NCBI GenBank assembly: GCA_030670605.1
Contig: DAOVBK010000082.1
Coordinates: 1 to 7,002, forward strand
Direction: 5' to 3'
Length of the DNA: 7,002 nt
From: Candidatus Stahliibacteriota bacterium
GTDB lineage: Bacteria > Hydrothermota > Tepidihabitantia > SM23-42
A program made the translations under genes and the position numbers. Shown in pieces: positions 1 through 6,290 of this stretch. The notes below the pieces were generated by a model. It ran no database searches. It was not told the origin of the DNA and was given only the letters and a program-made list of their open reading frames with translations. Within the stretch, counting starts at the first letter, position 1, and every line of letters starts with the position of its first letter.

Positions 1-143
1 CCGTTACCTTTTTTCATGTGGAAAGCATTTTCAAAGGTTGCAGCACCCGCTGAATCCTGACCGCGATGCTGGAGAGCAATGAGTGCAGGATAGATGTTGT
101 CTATCGCCTGTTTCTTACCAATGACACCGACTATGCCACACAT
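1..143 (-). CDS. purF: Amidophosphoribosyltransferase, N-terminal fragment (cut by window edge)
   Basis: The first 47 codons of PurF are visible. This enzyme transfers glutamine-derived ammonia to PRPP to make phosphoribosylamine, the first committed step of purine synthesis, in the cytoplasm. The protein begins MCGIVGVIG and carries ALQHRGQDSAG at residues 23-33, the hallmark start of class II (Ntn-type) glutamine amidotransferases. Cys2 would be the nucleophile after Met removal, and R27-G28 belongs to the glutamine-binding segment. Cys2 follows Met directly, so there is no propeptide of the kind found in Bacillus PurF. The ATG at 143-141 is preceded by GGAGG nine bases upstream, which fixes the start. 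GlmS and AsnB also begin MCGI, but the HRGQDSAG form is typical of PurF (GlmS has HRGYDSAG). The gene continues past the left edge. A 139-bp gap separates it from the HIT gene upstream. Confidence 0.93.
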   Translation of the reverse strand, partial: MCGIVGVIGKKQAIDNIYPALIALQHRGQDSAGAATFENAFHMKKGN

Positions 144-152
144 TTTAATGCG

Positions 153-157
153 CCTCC
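153..157 (-). promoter_or_regulatory. Ribosome binding site of purF
   Basis: GGAGG on the minus strand lies nine bases upstream of the purF ATG. It supports initiation exactly at the Met-Cys start, which leaves no propeptide. It lies just outside the CCAA-rich repeat that fills the rest of the gap. Confidence 0.6.
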
Positions 158-163
158 GGAAGA

Positions 164-280
164 TTAATATCCAAGTTCCAAGAACCAAACTCCAAACAGA
201 AAGAAAACGTTTTCTTTCTGTTTGTTAATAATTGGGCATTGTGATTTACTTGGATTTTGGATCTTGAGATTTGGGCTATG
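164..280. repeat. CCAA-rich intergenic element with imperfect inverted arms and a perfect palindromic core
   Basis: Almost the whole gap between the HIT gene and purF is one low-complexity structure. The left part on the plus strand is built of short words such as CCAAG, CCAAA and CTCCAAAC. The right part has the same vocabulary on the other strand. Positions 171-196 and the reverse complement of 249-274 match at 20 of 26 aligned bases. Between them sits a perfect palindrome (193-224). I see no coding potential and no target-site duplication. The arrangement resembles short dispersed intergenic repeats seen in some uncultivated bacterial genomes. It could be a non-autonomous mobile element, a folded RNA element, or a weak terminator/attenuator before purF. 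Copy number cannot be judged from one window. Confidence 0.6.
193..224. repeat. Perfect 32-bp palindrome
   Basis: The two 16-base halves, CAAACAGAAAGAAAAC and GTTTTCTTTCTGTTTG, are exact reverse complements with no spacer. A transcript could form a stem of about 14 bp closed by an ACGT loop. Read in the direction of the genes, the 3' arm is T-rich but no uridine run follows it, so it is not a canonical intrinsic terminator. It lies in the noncoding gap upstream of purF, where it could slow polymerase, protect an RNA end or be the core of a repeat element. Confidence 0.8.
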
Positions 281-282
281 TT

Positions 283-774
283 TCACGTTAGGCTATCTAA
301 TGCGGCGAGACCTTTTTTGATTGTTGCGTATGTATCCAGCAGTGCTTCGGAGACGACCTTGGTGTCGCAGAGAACAGGCATGAAGTTTGTGTCACCCTGC
401 CATCGAGGAACACAGTGGACATGGATATGATCAACTACTCCCGCACCAGCGATATTACCTTGATTTATGCCAATATTGAAGCCGTGCGATTTCATCGTGT
501 CTCGTATCGCCTTCATTACGCGTGTGAGTAAATGATTGATTGCCAAAATTTCTTCATTATCAAGTTCTTCGAGTGAACCGATGTGACGTACAGGAGCAAT
601 CATGATGTGTCCGTTGTTATAGGGGAAGCGATTCAGAAGCGAGAATGCATATTCCGTCTTTTCAAGAATCAATGATTTTGCGGGATCTTTCGACGTAAGC
701 CCAGCACAGAAGAAACAACCCCTGCCTGGGTTGCGTATGTAAGCAACACGCCAGGGGGCCCATAATCGTTCCAT
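283..774 (-). CDS. HIT-family protein, probable diadenosine polyphosphate phosphorylase/hydrolase
   Basis: This 163-residue protein belongs to the histidine triad superfamily, which cleaves nucleotide phosphate bonds in dinucleoside polyphosphates or nucleoside phosphoramidates. The catalytic triad HxHxH is at H116, H118 and H120, with H118 the expected nucleotidylated histidine, inside DHIHVHCVPRW. The N-terminal MERLWAPWR, the segment RFPYNNGHIMIAP (49-61) and the N100-to-N104 stretch match the branch that includes mycobacterial Rv2613c, an Ap4A phosphorylase. C20 and C23 (CFFC), likely with H64 and H116, would form the zinc site found in many members. Length is normal. The ATG follows the upstream TGA by two bases, with GGAG nine bases before it, so it is probably translationally coupled to the PP-loop gene. 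The exact substrate cannot be read from sequence. Confidence 0.9.
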   Translation of the reverse strand: MERLWAPWRVAYIRNPGRGCFFCAGLTSKDPAKSLILEKTEYAFSLLNRFPYNNGHIMIAPVRHIGSLEELDNEEILAINHLLTRVMKAIRDTMKSHGFNIGINQGNIAGAGVVDHIHVHCVPRWQGDTNFMPVLCDTKVVSEALLDTYATIKKGLAALDSLT

Positions 775-776
775 AC

Positions 777-1727
777 TCAGATTCTCCAGGAGGCGATTTC
801 TTCGTTTGTCAGTGGTTTGACACGTATGCTCTCGGCAGTATCGTTGTGTTTGTAGAAGACCTCGACAAACTCGTCATCTCTCTTGTCGCTGTAGCGTGCA
901 GTAATCCCTGCAGCAGTCTTCAGGTGTTTTTTGGTCCCCATGAGGAGAGCATTTGGGCTTCCTGTTTCAGGGACATAGATAAAGAAATCTTTGTTACTCT
1001 TGAGCTGTTCGATAGTTTCATTCTCCACTTCATGACGACCAACAATCAGTTTTGTATCTGATGCGAGTCTAAAGTGTCGTCCAATCCTGATGAGTTCAAT
1101 ATCCCGTATGGTGATATCCTCCTGCGTCCGCATGAGGTCGGCAAGACGTCGGCAGAACCCCGGGTCGGTCAAAAGACATCCTCCGCTCGGAGAAGAAAAT
1201 TGTGTGAGTTTCATTTTTTCAGCCAACCCCAGTGCGGTTTTCCGAGATCGTCCTTTGATGACGAGCATTTGATTTCTGTCTAACAGACCTTCCTTTTCCG
1301 GTTTTGTCGGTGGTAGTAATCCACCACTTAGAGGTCTGACAACCAGCCCTTCAACATCAGCACATTTCTCAATGAGCATTAATTGATCGAAATGCTGAGA
1401 CATCGGTCGCTGGTCGAGAACCTCCCCGGTGACAATAAAATCAGCCTTAAGTTCTTCCATATACTCTTTCGCTTTTTTCAACATGAGTATCCTACAGTCA
1501 ATACATGGATTGAGGTTCTTGCCGTATCCATGGTACGGATTTTTTACAATTAAAATGAATTCTTCGCTTGCGTCAATCATTTTCAAACCAGGTATTTCCG
1601 GTTTGTGCTTGAGCGAGAAGAATTTGTTGTATACATAGAGCGGGTACACCTCTGCTCCCCACTCTTTCATGAGTGCGACAGAAAGAGCAGAATCTAACCC
1701 ACCTGAATAGAGAACTACTGCTTTCAC
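777..1727 (-). CDS. PP-loop ATPase, tRNA thiouridylase-like, with DUF814/NFACT-R-like C-terminus
   Basis: This 316-residue cytoplasmic protein has an N-terminal PP-loop adenylation domain with SGGLDS at 8-13, the ATP pyrophosphate-binding motif of MnmA, ThiI and related enzymes that adenylate tRNA uridines before thiolation. A CIDC pair (C75, C78), VTGEVLDQRPMSQ (99-111), RPLSGGLLPPTKPE (131-144) and C184 in SPSGGCLLTDP follow. Three cysteines in this arrangement suggest an iron-sulfur cluster or a persulfide/disulfide relay, as in archaeal-type ThiI and TtuA; this is inference. Residues from about 205 (IRIGRHFRL, then IVGRHEVENETI) resemble the DUF814/NFACT-R RNA-binding module. Homologues are often labelled tRNA methylaminomethyl-2-thiouridylate methyltransferase, a legacy name unsupported by these motifs. 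The start is GTG at 1727, overlapping the DUF2723 stop as GTGA. The modified position (s2U34, s4U8 or other) is unknown. Confidence 0.82.
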   Translation of the reverse strand: MKAVVLYSGGLDSALSVALMKEWGAEVYPLYVYNKFFSLKHKPEIPGLKMIDASEEFILIVKNPYHGYGKNLNPCIDCRILMLKKAKEYMEELKADFIVTGEVLDQRPMSQHFDQLMLIEKCADVEGLVVRPLSGGLLPPTKPEKEGLLDRNQMLVIKGRSRKTALGLAEKMKLTQFSSPSGGCLLTDPGFCRRLADLMRTQEDITIRDIELIRIGRHFRLASDTKLIVGRHEVENETIEQLKSNKDFFIYVPETGSPNALLMGTKKHLKTAAGITARYSDKRDDEFVEVFYKHNDTAESIRVKPLTNEEIASWRI

Positions 1728-2947
1728 GGTTTACTTAATTCCCTGAGTATATTAATGGCACTCGTGTCACGAGGATTGATGCGCAGCCAATCATGTAACA
1801 CTTGTTTTGCAGCGTTCGTATCACCTTTATCAAGGTACGCGGTGAATAAGCCGAAATACGCCTGTGGGAACTGTGAGTTCAGCGTGATTGCCCGTTGGAA
1901 GTACTCAATTGCACCGTCATAATGCCTGACCGTCAAATAGATCGAGCCGATCTGTGTCATGAGCTTCGGCTGCTTCACGTCAACCTGCGAGAAATAGGAT
2001 TCCGCACTGTCTATGATGCCCAATTCAGCAAAGAGGAGACCGAGATTATAGTTGAAGAAATAGGCCGGTTCTGGTTCAAACAGCAACGCAAGGCGCCATG
2101 CTCGTATTGTTCCGCCAATATCGCCGCGTTCCTTGAGCACAATACCAAGATTATGCAGACCAGCAGCATAGTTGCTGTACAGCCTTTTTGTGTTTTTTTC
2201 CTTTTGAAGCGCGAAGTCATAGAACTCGCCTTCTTCTTTTCGTTCATCGAAATCATCTAAGATGAGCTTCAGGACTTTCTGCTTTACTGGCTCAAAAATG
2301 CCTGTGTAGCGATACTGTTTGAAGAAAAATGTTTCTGTTTTTTCAATATCAATATTGTATAGCGGATTTCCACTATCACCGGTAACCCGGTACACAAGAC
2401 CCTCGAGTTGCAGGTACGGCGCAAAGCCCTCAAAATTGTCATGTGAAACGGTTGAGGCGAAGTAGACCGGTCGTTGTCCTTTGTATCCTTTAAGGTAGCG
2501 TTCAGCAAATTCTTGTTGTGGGATTGTGTAGTCCGTATTGTTCAATTGCATGCCAGCGTTCGCGGCAAGAATGTTTCTGACCATAATATCCTTAACATAG
2601 AAAACTCTCCGGTCCCGGGTCATGAATGGCTCGAGCCGGTCGATCACATAATCGCTGAAGCTGACCGGTACGCCCCAGTGTTTAAGCTGCTTTATATACC
2701 AGTTCGTGTTAATGAGTGAGAGATTAGCAATGATTACATCCCGCCTCACACGCAGCACTTCCTGTGCAAACCAGAGCGGGAATGTATCATTATCGCCATT
2801 CGTAAACAGTATTGCTCCCTGATCACATGATGAGAGCATATTGTAACCATAGTCTTTGGGAATGAAGTCGCCAAAACGATTGTTCACGGTTATGTTGGTT
2901 ACGAGAGGAATAATGGAAAAGACGACAATAACGCCGAGACTGCCCAC
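1724..2947 (-). CDS. DUF2723 protein, C-terminal part: last membrane helix, conserved soluble segment and four TPRs
   Basis: This 407-residue reading frame is the C-terminal half of a DUF2723 (TMEM260-like) protein whose N-terminal half lies just upstream in the same frame, separated by a TAA and eight sense codons. It opens with a membrane helix (about 3-20). FTNGDNDTFPLW (48-59) and the nearby NTNWYIKQL (80-88) follow, a highly conserved part of the family. Four contiguous 34-residue TPR units occupy about 261-294, 295-328, 329-362 and 363-396, suggesting a protein partner. The soluble part is probably extracytoplasmic, by analogy with GT-C enzymes. The only in-frame initiation codon near the beginning is GTG at 2947, which keeps the helix intact, but no clear Shine-Dalgarno precedes it. 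If translated separately it would depend on reinitiation or readthrough. The TGA overlaps the next gene as GTGA. Confidence 0.75.
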   Translation of the reverse strand: MGSLGVIVVFSIIPLVTNITVNNRFGDFIPKDYGYNMLSSCDQGAILFTNGDNDTFPLWFAQEVLRVRRDVIIANLSLINTNWYIKQLKHWGVPVSFSDYVIDRLEPFMTRDRRVFYVKDIMVRNILAANAGMQLNNTDYTIPQQEFAERYLKGYKGQRPVYFASTVSHDNFEGFAPYLQLEGLVYRVTGDSGNPLYNIDIEKTETFFFKQYRYTGIFEPVKQKVLKLILDDFDERKEEGEFYDFALQKEKNTKRLYSNYAAGLHNLGIVLKERGDIGGTIRAWRLALLFEPEPAYFFNYNLGLLFAELGIIDSAESYFSQVDVKQPKLMTQIGSIYLTVRHYDGAIEYFQRAITLNSQFPQAYFGLFTAYLDKGDTNAAKQVLHDWLRINPRDTSAINILRELSKP

Positions 2948-2974
2948 CCGTGCGGCTTTCTTGTTCTTGAATTA
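2948..2974 (-). other. In-frame TAA plus eight-codon linker splitting the DUF2723 gene
   Basis: The TAA at 2974-2972 is followed in the same frame by eight sense codons (FKNKKAAR) and then the GTG at 2947. Without the stop, 4411-1724 would be one frame of 895 residues, a usual size for DUF2723 proteins with TPRs. The stop follows six adenines, but no frameshift is involved because both halves share a frame. The interrupted stretch is a lysine/arginine-rich loop between two predicted membrane helices. One base change (for example TAA to AAA) would restore the protein. Confidence 0.85.
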
Positions 2975-4411
2975 TTTTTTCAATGATTCGGTGAATCCAA
3001 GGAATCCAAATCCAATGAAAAATCCCCAATAGAGATGTCCCGTGTGGAAGAAGTAATCCCGCTCCCGGACTTCTTGCGGTTGATGCTCAGAATTCGGGTC
3101 GCTCGGCGAAAATCTTAAGTTTAGATAGCTGACCATGGCCAACGAGAGCATGACCATGATAAGCATGGAAAAGAGGAATATCTTTCTATCTCTGCGGTAA
3201 AGCTCAACCATACCCCAGATGCCGAATAGATAGAACAGGGCGAGCATGACCGCCCTGAGAATTGGATTCACCGCCTCTGGAATAGGCTGCCAGGATAGAT
3301 AGCGAAGGAACAGATTCATCTGCCAGTAGTATCCTGCGATCAGACCATATCCGGTAGCTGTTTGTGTCTTACGGGGCATGATTTGCGCTGGACCGTACTG
3401 TGTACGGTGTAAGACATTGTTGAAAGCAATAAAGCTTTCACCAGGATTGCATTCGTTAATTCTTGGTGCGATGTTTTCTCCATCAAGATAGCGTTCGGTG
3501 ACAGTTTCATCCTGGTACAATTCGGTCAGCTTTACTCCCCTCGCATACAGGTACAATTCAGGTGAAATGCCGAGAATGACGAGAAAGATACCGATCCAGA
3601 AGAAACGCCAGTTTTTGTATTTTGCCGGATTATTCAATGGTAGAATAATGCCGAGCAGTAGTATCAAAGCGAGAATGGCGCCGACATATGGTTGAGTCGA
3701 TGCGGGCAGCAAGAAGATAAAAGGAAAGAAAATCAACTGGAATATGCCGATGAGGACGAACAGTGTATCCTTGATATATCTACGTTCAATGGCAAAAATA
3801 AAAATGTAGAAAGGCACAAAAATGAGAAACGGTGTCAAATGAATACCGGTGGCGAGGAATATCAGATAGAAGGCAAGGAGTACATATATATTCTTTGGTT
3901 CGCCATGCTTAACACTGTCATACCAGAGCAATCCAAGATAGTTGACCAAGACAAAGACGAATGTGGCAGCAGCATATACTTCAGTTTCTATGGCATTACG
4001 CCAGATTGTGAAGAAAAACGCAGTACTCAGACATGTAGCAAAGGCGATGATGAGATGACTGCGGTCGATGTTTCCGTGGTACAACATGCGGAAAATCTTG
4101 AGTATCATCTTATAGAGAAAGACAACAGTCAGTATTGTGAATGAAATGCCGAGGAGATTCATATGCCAGGCGATCTCTTTTGAAATCGGCAGGATTGCCG
4201 CGAAGAGCCCCACGATGAGAAGCCAGACCTTACCGAGGAGGACATACAAGGGTGTTCCTGGTGGGTGGGGTACAGCGAGCGTATAGGATGATGCGATAAA
4301 TTCACCACAATCCCAGAAGGAAAGCGTGGGAGAGACCGTATAAAGGTATACGCCTGCAGTTATCACCACAAGACCGTAAAGGAGTAATCTCTCGAGATTT
4401 CTATTGTTCAT
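2972..4411 (-). CDS. DUF2723 GT-C-type polytopic membrane protein, N-terminal part
   Basis: This 479-residue integral membrane protein has about a dozen hydrophobic segments. The family signature near the N-terminus is VSPTLSFWDCGEF (26-38) followed by HPPGTPLYVLLGK (49-61). The acidic D34/E37 pair occupies the place of the catalytic loop acids in GT-C glycosyltransferases. WRNAIETEVYA (137-147) and EVRERDYFF (447-455) are further conserved segments. The eukaryotic relative TMEM260 is a protein O-mannosyltransferase; bacterial members are mostly uncharacterised, so a lipid-linked-sugar transferase role is inference. The ATG at 4411 has AGGAGG four bases upstream and a consensus promoter behind it. 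The frame stops at TAA after TESLKK, where family members normally continue; the continuation is present in the same frame. This could be a split gene, a decayed gene or a sequence error. Confidence 0.85.
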   Translation of the reverse strand: MNNRNLERLLLYGLVVITAGVYLYTVSPTLSFWDCGEFIASSYTLAVPHPPGTPLYVLLGKVWLLIVGLFAAILPISKEIAWHMNLLGISFTILTVVFLYKMILKIFRMLYHGNIDRSHLIIAFATCLSTAFFFTIWRNAIETEVYAAATFVFVLVNYLGLLWYDSVKHGEPKNIYVLLAFYLIFLATGIHLTPFLIFVPFYIFIFAIERRYIKDTLFVLIGIFQLIFFPFIFLLPASTQPYVGAILALILLLGIILPLNNPAKYKNWRFFWIGIFLVILGISPELYLYARGVKLTELYQDETVTERYLDGENIAPRINECNPGESFIAFNNVLHRTQYGPAQIMPRKTQTATGYGLIAGYYWQMNLFLRYLSWQPIPEAVNPILRAVMLALFYLFGIWGMVELYRRDRKIFLFSMLIMVMLSLAMVSYLNLRFSPSDPNSEHQPQEVRERDYFFHTGHLYWGFFIGFGFLGFTESLKK

Positions 4412-4536
4412 TTATCCTCCTGAATCCTTATTATATTCATTGGGTTTCTTATGTCAATATGACAATAATTATACTCATTTATGCTTTCAACATAAGAAAA
4501 TGGTTCAAGCTCGACTAATACAGTACCACGCTCCAT
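4408..4536 (-). CDS. Possible 42-aa small ORF overlapping the DUF2723 start (doubtful)
   Basis: An ATG at 4536 opens a frame of 42 codons whose TGA overlaps the DUF2723 ATG as ATGA. The predicted peptide starts MERGTVLVELEPF and ends IRIQEDK. I do not recognise it. It has no Shine-Dalgarno, and its 3' half contains the consensus promoter, so a transcript from that promoter would not carry it. The same frame is open back to the DUF763 TAG. The ATGA junction and varied composition are the only points in favour. Chance is the likelier explanation. Confidence 0.15.
   Translation of the reverse strand: MERGTVLVELEPFSYVESINEYNYCHIDIRNPMNIIRIQEDK
4416..4421 (-). promoter_or_regulatory. Strong ribosome binding site of the DUF2723 gene
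   Basis: AGGAGG on the minus strand is separated from the ATG at 4411 by four bases (ATAA). It is the strongest Shine-Dalgarno match in the window and fixes the start of the membrane protein. The spacing is slightly short. Confidence 0.75.
4430..4457 (-). promoter_or_regulatory. Consensus sigma-70-type promoter for the DUF2723 operon
   Basis: On the minus strand a perfect TTGACA (4457-4452) is followed by a 16-bp spacer and a perfect TATAAT (4435-4430). The expected transcription start, about seven bases on, would fall near 4423. This leaves a leader of only about a dozen bases that begins almost at the AGGAGG. It would drive the DUF2723, PP-loop and HIT genes. No operator is evident. The promoter is predicted from sequence only. 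Confidence 0.7.
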
Positions 4537-4620
4537 ACTTTGGACACGCAGCTTAATTCGTCTGTTTAGCGATACATTCGCCCTATTGTTATTCTGTCGA
4601 ATGGTTGTGTTGAGCGTTTT

Positions 4621-5679
4621 CTAGAGGGTGGCGAGTTTCTTGAGTGCCTTTAGTTTCGCATCTCTGCCGATTTTTGTGTTTTTTACTGTTTTTTCTAGGT
4701 ACGAAATAGAATGTTCATACGTTTTTCTGTTGACCGGATAGGGAAAGCCATCTTTGCCGCCGTGCGCAAAGGAATAGCGAGCTGGATCACGAAATGAGGG
4801 GGTTTTTCCAAAGAGTAGTTCACCAATGAGGGCAAGTGCCCGTATTGTCTTGGGACCGACTCCCTTGATACTCACAAGTGTTTCAAAGTCCTCTGGTGAT
4901 CGCTCATAGGTAGTGAGAAGGACCTTATAGAAATAGTTCGGGTTTATGTCGAACCGAGAGACAGAATGACGGTTCGGCATTTTCAGAATCTTTTGTGTCT
5001 CTTTAATAAGCTTATCAGGATGCTCCTGAGCGAGTGTTGTCACAATGTTCCGCGATGCTTCACTTTCACGGGCAACCATATTCAATGCCGTATGCTTTGT
5101 ATCGCAGCACACTGCTGTGTGCGGTTCACAGACATATGAGCGGACATGTGTTGAGAGCCAATGGTAGCGCCGTGCTTTCCGGTTGAGAGGATTCATTCCT
5201 TGCTGGATAACACTCCATTGACCAGATTTCGTGAACACAAACATGTGATGATACAGTGTGTAGCCATCCTGAATGCACGTGTTGTCCACTTTGGCAGCGA
5301 TCTTCGAGGAATAGACAAGGGGCGCAGGGTCAATGGAAACGTTTCCTGCATGAGTAGTGATTTCTTGAGGTGTTTTGCGCGATCTACCGCCCTTGCCGCC
5401 ACAAAAGTATATGCCGAGGTCGTGTGCGATGTCCTTTGTGCCTTCTTTCATTGCACCGCACACGGTCGTGGTCACACCTGATGAGTGCCAGTCAAAACCG
5501 AGGATCGAACCGAATGCCTGAAACCAGTAGGGATCTGAAATGCGGCAGAGGAATTCATGCGTTCCGTGCTCAAGCACAACAGCTTCGATAATAGCGCGCG
5601 AGAGTTTCACCATCCGCGCAAAAAGCCATCGCGGCGCCCTGCCTGGGTGAAGCGGTAGTTCGGCAATGCCCGTTTTCAT
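4621..5679 (-). CDS. DUF763 family protein with helix-hairpin-helix
   Basis: This 352-residue protein matches the DUF763 family, which occurs in archaea and various, often thermophilic, bacteria and has no established function that I know of. Recognisable segments are the N-terminal TGIAELPLHPGRAPRWLF (3-20), GTHEFLCRISDPYWFQAFG (39-57), the GGKGGRSRKTP loop (94-104), and NRKARRYHWL (166-175). A helix-hairpin-helix follows at about 265-291 with IKGVGPKTIRALALI at its core, which normally contacts the DNA or RNA backbone. HGGKDGFPYPVNRKTY (306-321) is the C-terminal family signature. No signal peptide or membrane segment is seen. Length is normal and the TAG falls where the family usually ends. 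The ATG lies two bases after the apt stop with no clear Shine-Dalgarno, so coupled translation is likely. A nucleic-acid role is inferred from the HhH alone. Confidence 0.85.
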   Translation of the reverse strand: MKTGIAELPLHPGRAPRWLFARMVKLSRAIIEAVVLEHGTHEFLCRISDPYWFQAFGSILGFDWHSSGVTTTVCGAMKEGTKDIAHDLGIYFCGGKGGRSRKTPQEITTHAGNVSIDPAPLVYSSKIAAKVDNTCIQDGYTLYHHMFVFTKSGQWSVIQQGMNPLNRKARRYHWLSTHVRSYVCEPHTAVCCDTKHTALNMVARESEASRNIVTTLAQEHPDKLIKETQKILKMPNRHSVSRFDINPNYFYKVLLTTYERSPEDFETLVSIKGVGPKTIRALALIGELLFGKTPSFRDPARYSFAHGGKDGFPYPVNRKTYEHSISYLEKTVKNTKIGRDAKLKALKKLATL

Positions 5680-5681
5680 TG

Positions 5682-6194
5682 TCAGTATTCGATTAGAGAG
5701 AAGACGTCGTACTGATGTAGTTTTTCTGCTCCTTTTAGTTCGGTGAGGTTGATGATAAAGGCACAGCTGACAACAGTGCCACCGAGTTTCTCAACGAGTT
5801 TGCACGTCGCCTGCACAGTACCGCCGGTGGCGAGGAGGTCATCAAAGACGAGAACTTTTTCTCCTCGTGTGATGGCATCTTTATGCATTTCAACGGTGTT
5901 TGTTCCGTATTCAAGCGTATAGTCAAGCGATATGGTTTCTGCAGGCAGTTTGCCTGGCTTACGCACCGGCACAAAACCACAACCGAGGAGATATGCAAGC
6001 GCACCGCCAAAAATATATCCCCGGGCTTCAACTGAGATGACTTTGTCAATTTTGGTGTCTTGGTATTGTTTGACGAGCCGATCAATGACATCCTTGAAAA
6101 CGGCCGGTTCCTTGAGTAACGTGGTTATGTCTCTAAACAGTATTCCCTTTTGTGGGAAATCAGGTATGTTACGGATGTATTCTTTAAAATTCAT
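5682..6194 (-). CDS. apt: Adenine phosphoribosyltransferase
   Basis: Apt converts adenine and PRPP to AMP and pyrophosphate in cytoplasmic purine salvage. The 170-residue product has the usual length. FRDITTLL (20-27), SVEARGYIFG (54-63), VRKPGKLP (77-84) and EYGTNTVEMHKDA (95-107, the flexible catalytic loop region) are all present. The PRPP-binding motif VLVFDDLLATGGT lies at 114-126. I chose the ATG at 6194 over an in-frame GTG at 6200. AAGGAG ends exactly at the first base of that GTG and sits five bases before the ATG, so the GTG would have no ribosome site of its own. The gene is separated by about 107 bases from acylphosphatase upstream and by two bases from DUF763 downstream. PurF at the other end of the window also uses PRPP, but no direct link is shown. 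Confidence 0.96.
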   Translation of the reverse strand: MNFKEYIRNIPDFPQKGILFRDITTLLKEPAVFKDVIDRLVKQYQDTKIDKVISVEARGYIFGGALAYLLGCGFVPVRKPGKLPAETISLDYTLEYGTNTVEMHKDAITRGEKVLVFDDLLATGGTVQATCKLVEKLGGTVVSCAFIINLTELKGAEKLHQYDVFSLIEY

Positions 6195-6199
6195 GAACA

Positions 6200-6205
6200 C
6201 TCCTT
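6200..6205 (-). promoter_or_regulatory. Ribosome binding site deciding the apt start
   Basis: AAGGAG on the minus strand precedes the ATG at 6194 by five bases. The alternative GTG start at 6200 begins inside this site, which argues against it. Confidence 0.65.
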
Positions 6206-6231
6206 ATTTCAACAGGCAACGAAGATAGTTA

Positions 6232-6290
6232 TTGGGTGAAGATGCTTGATTTTTCTAGCTTCCTGACCCTGACCCGATGACCTCACCCAA
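6232..6290. repeat. Short inverted repeat in the acylphosphatase-apt gap
   Basis: TTGGGTGA at 6232-6239 is the exact reverse complement of TCACCCAA at 6283-6290, with 43 bases between them. The loop contains a CCTGACCCTGACCC tandem. In the transcript this could form a large hairpin in the leader of apt, ending about 37 bases before its ATG. No uridine tract follows, so it is not a standard terminator. Eight-base arms may arise by chance. Confidence 0.3.

Noticed and set aside
193..224. Intrinsic terminator between the HIT gene and purF
   Set aside because: The stem is AT-rich and not followed by a uridine tract in the direction of transcription, so it does not meet the usual terminator pattern. 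A weak effect remains possible.
164..280. CRISPR-like array in the purF upstream gap
   Set aside because: The short CCAA words recur at irregular intervals without uniform repeats or spacers, and no cas gene is present.
1895..2260. 121-codon plus-strand open frame
   Set aside because: It is antisense to the TPR region of the DUF2723 C-terminal part, where the minus-strand protein has clear repeats. It shows no family resemblance.
2823..3029. Minus-strand frame bridging the two DUF2723 halves, suggesting a programmed frameshift
   Set aside because: It is in a different frame from both halves and its peptide has no family similarity. Both real halves share one frame, so a single frameshift in the A6 run could not join them.
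3692..4144. 150-codon plus-strand open frame
   Set aside because: It lies wholly antisense to the conserved membrane region of the DUF2723 gene, has no recognisable motifs, and reflects the codon composition of the real gene.
6195..6200. GTG at 6200 as the apt start
   Set aside because: The codon begins within the AAGGAG ribosome site. The ATG six bases later has the correct spacing and gives the usual Apt N-terminus.
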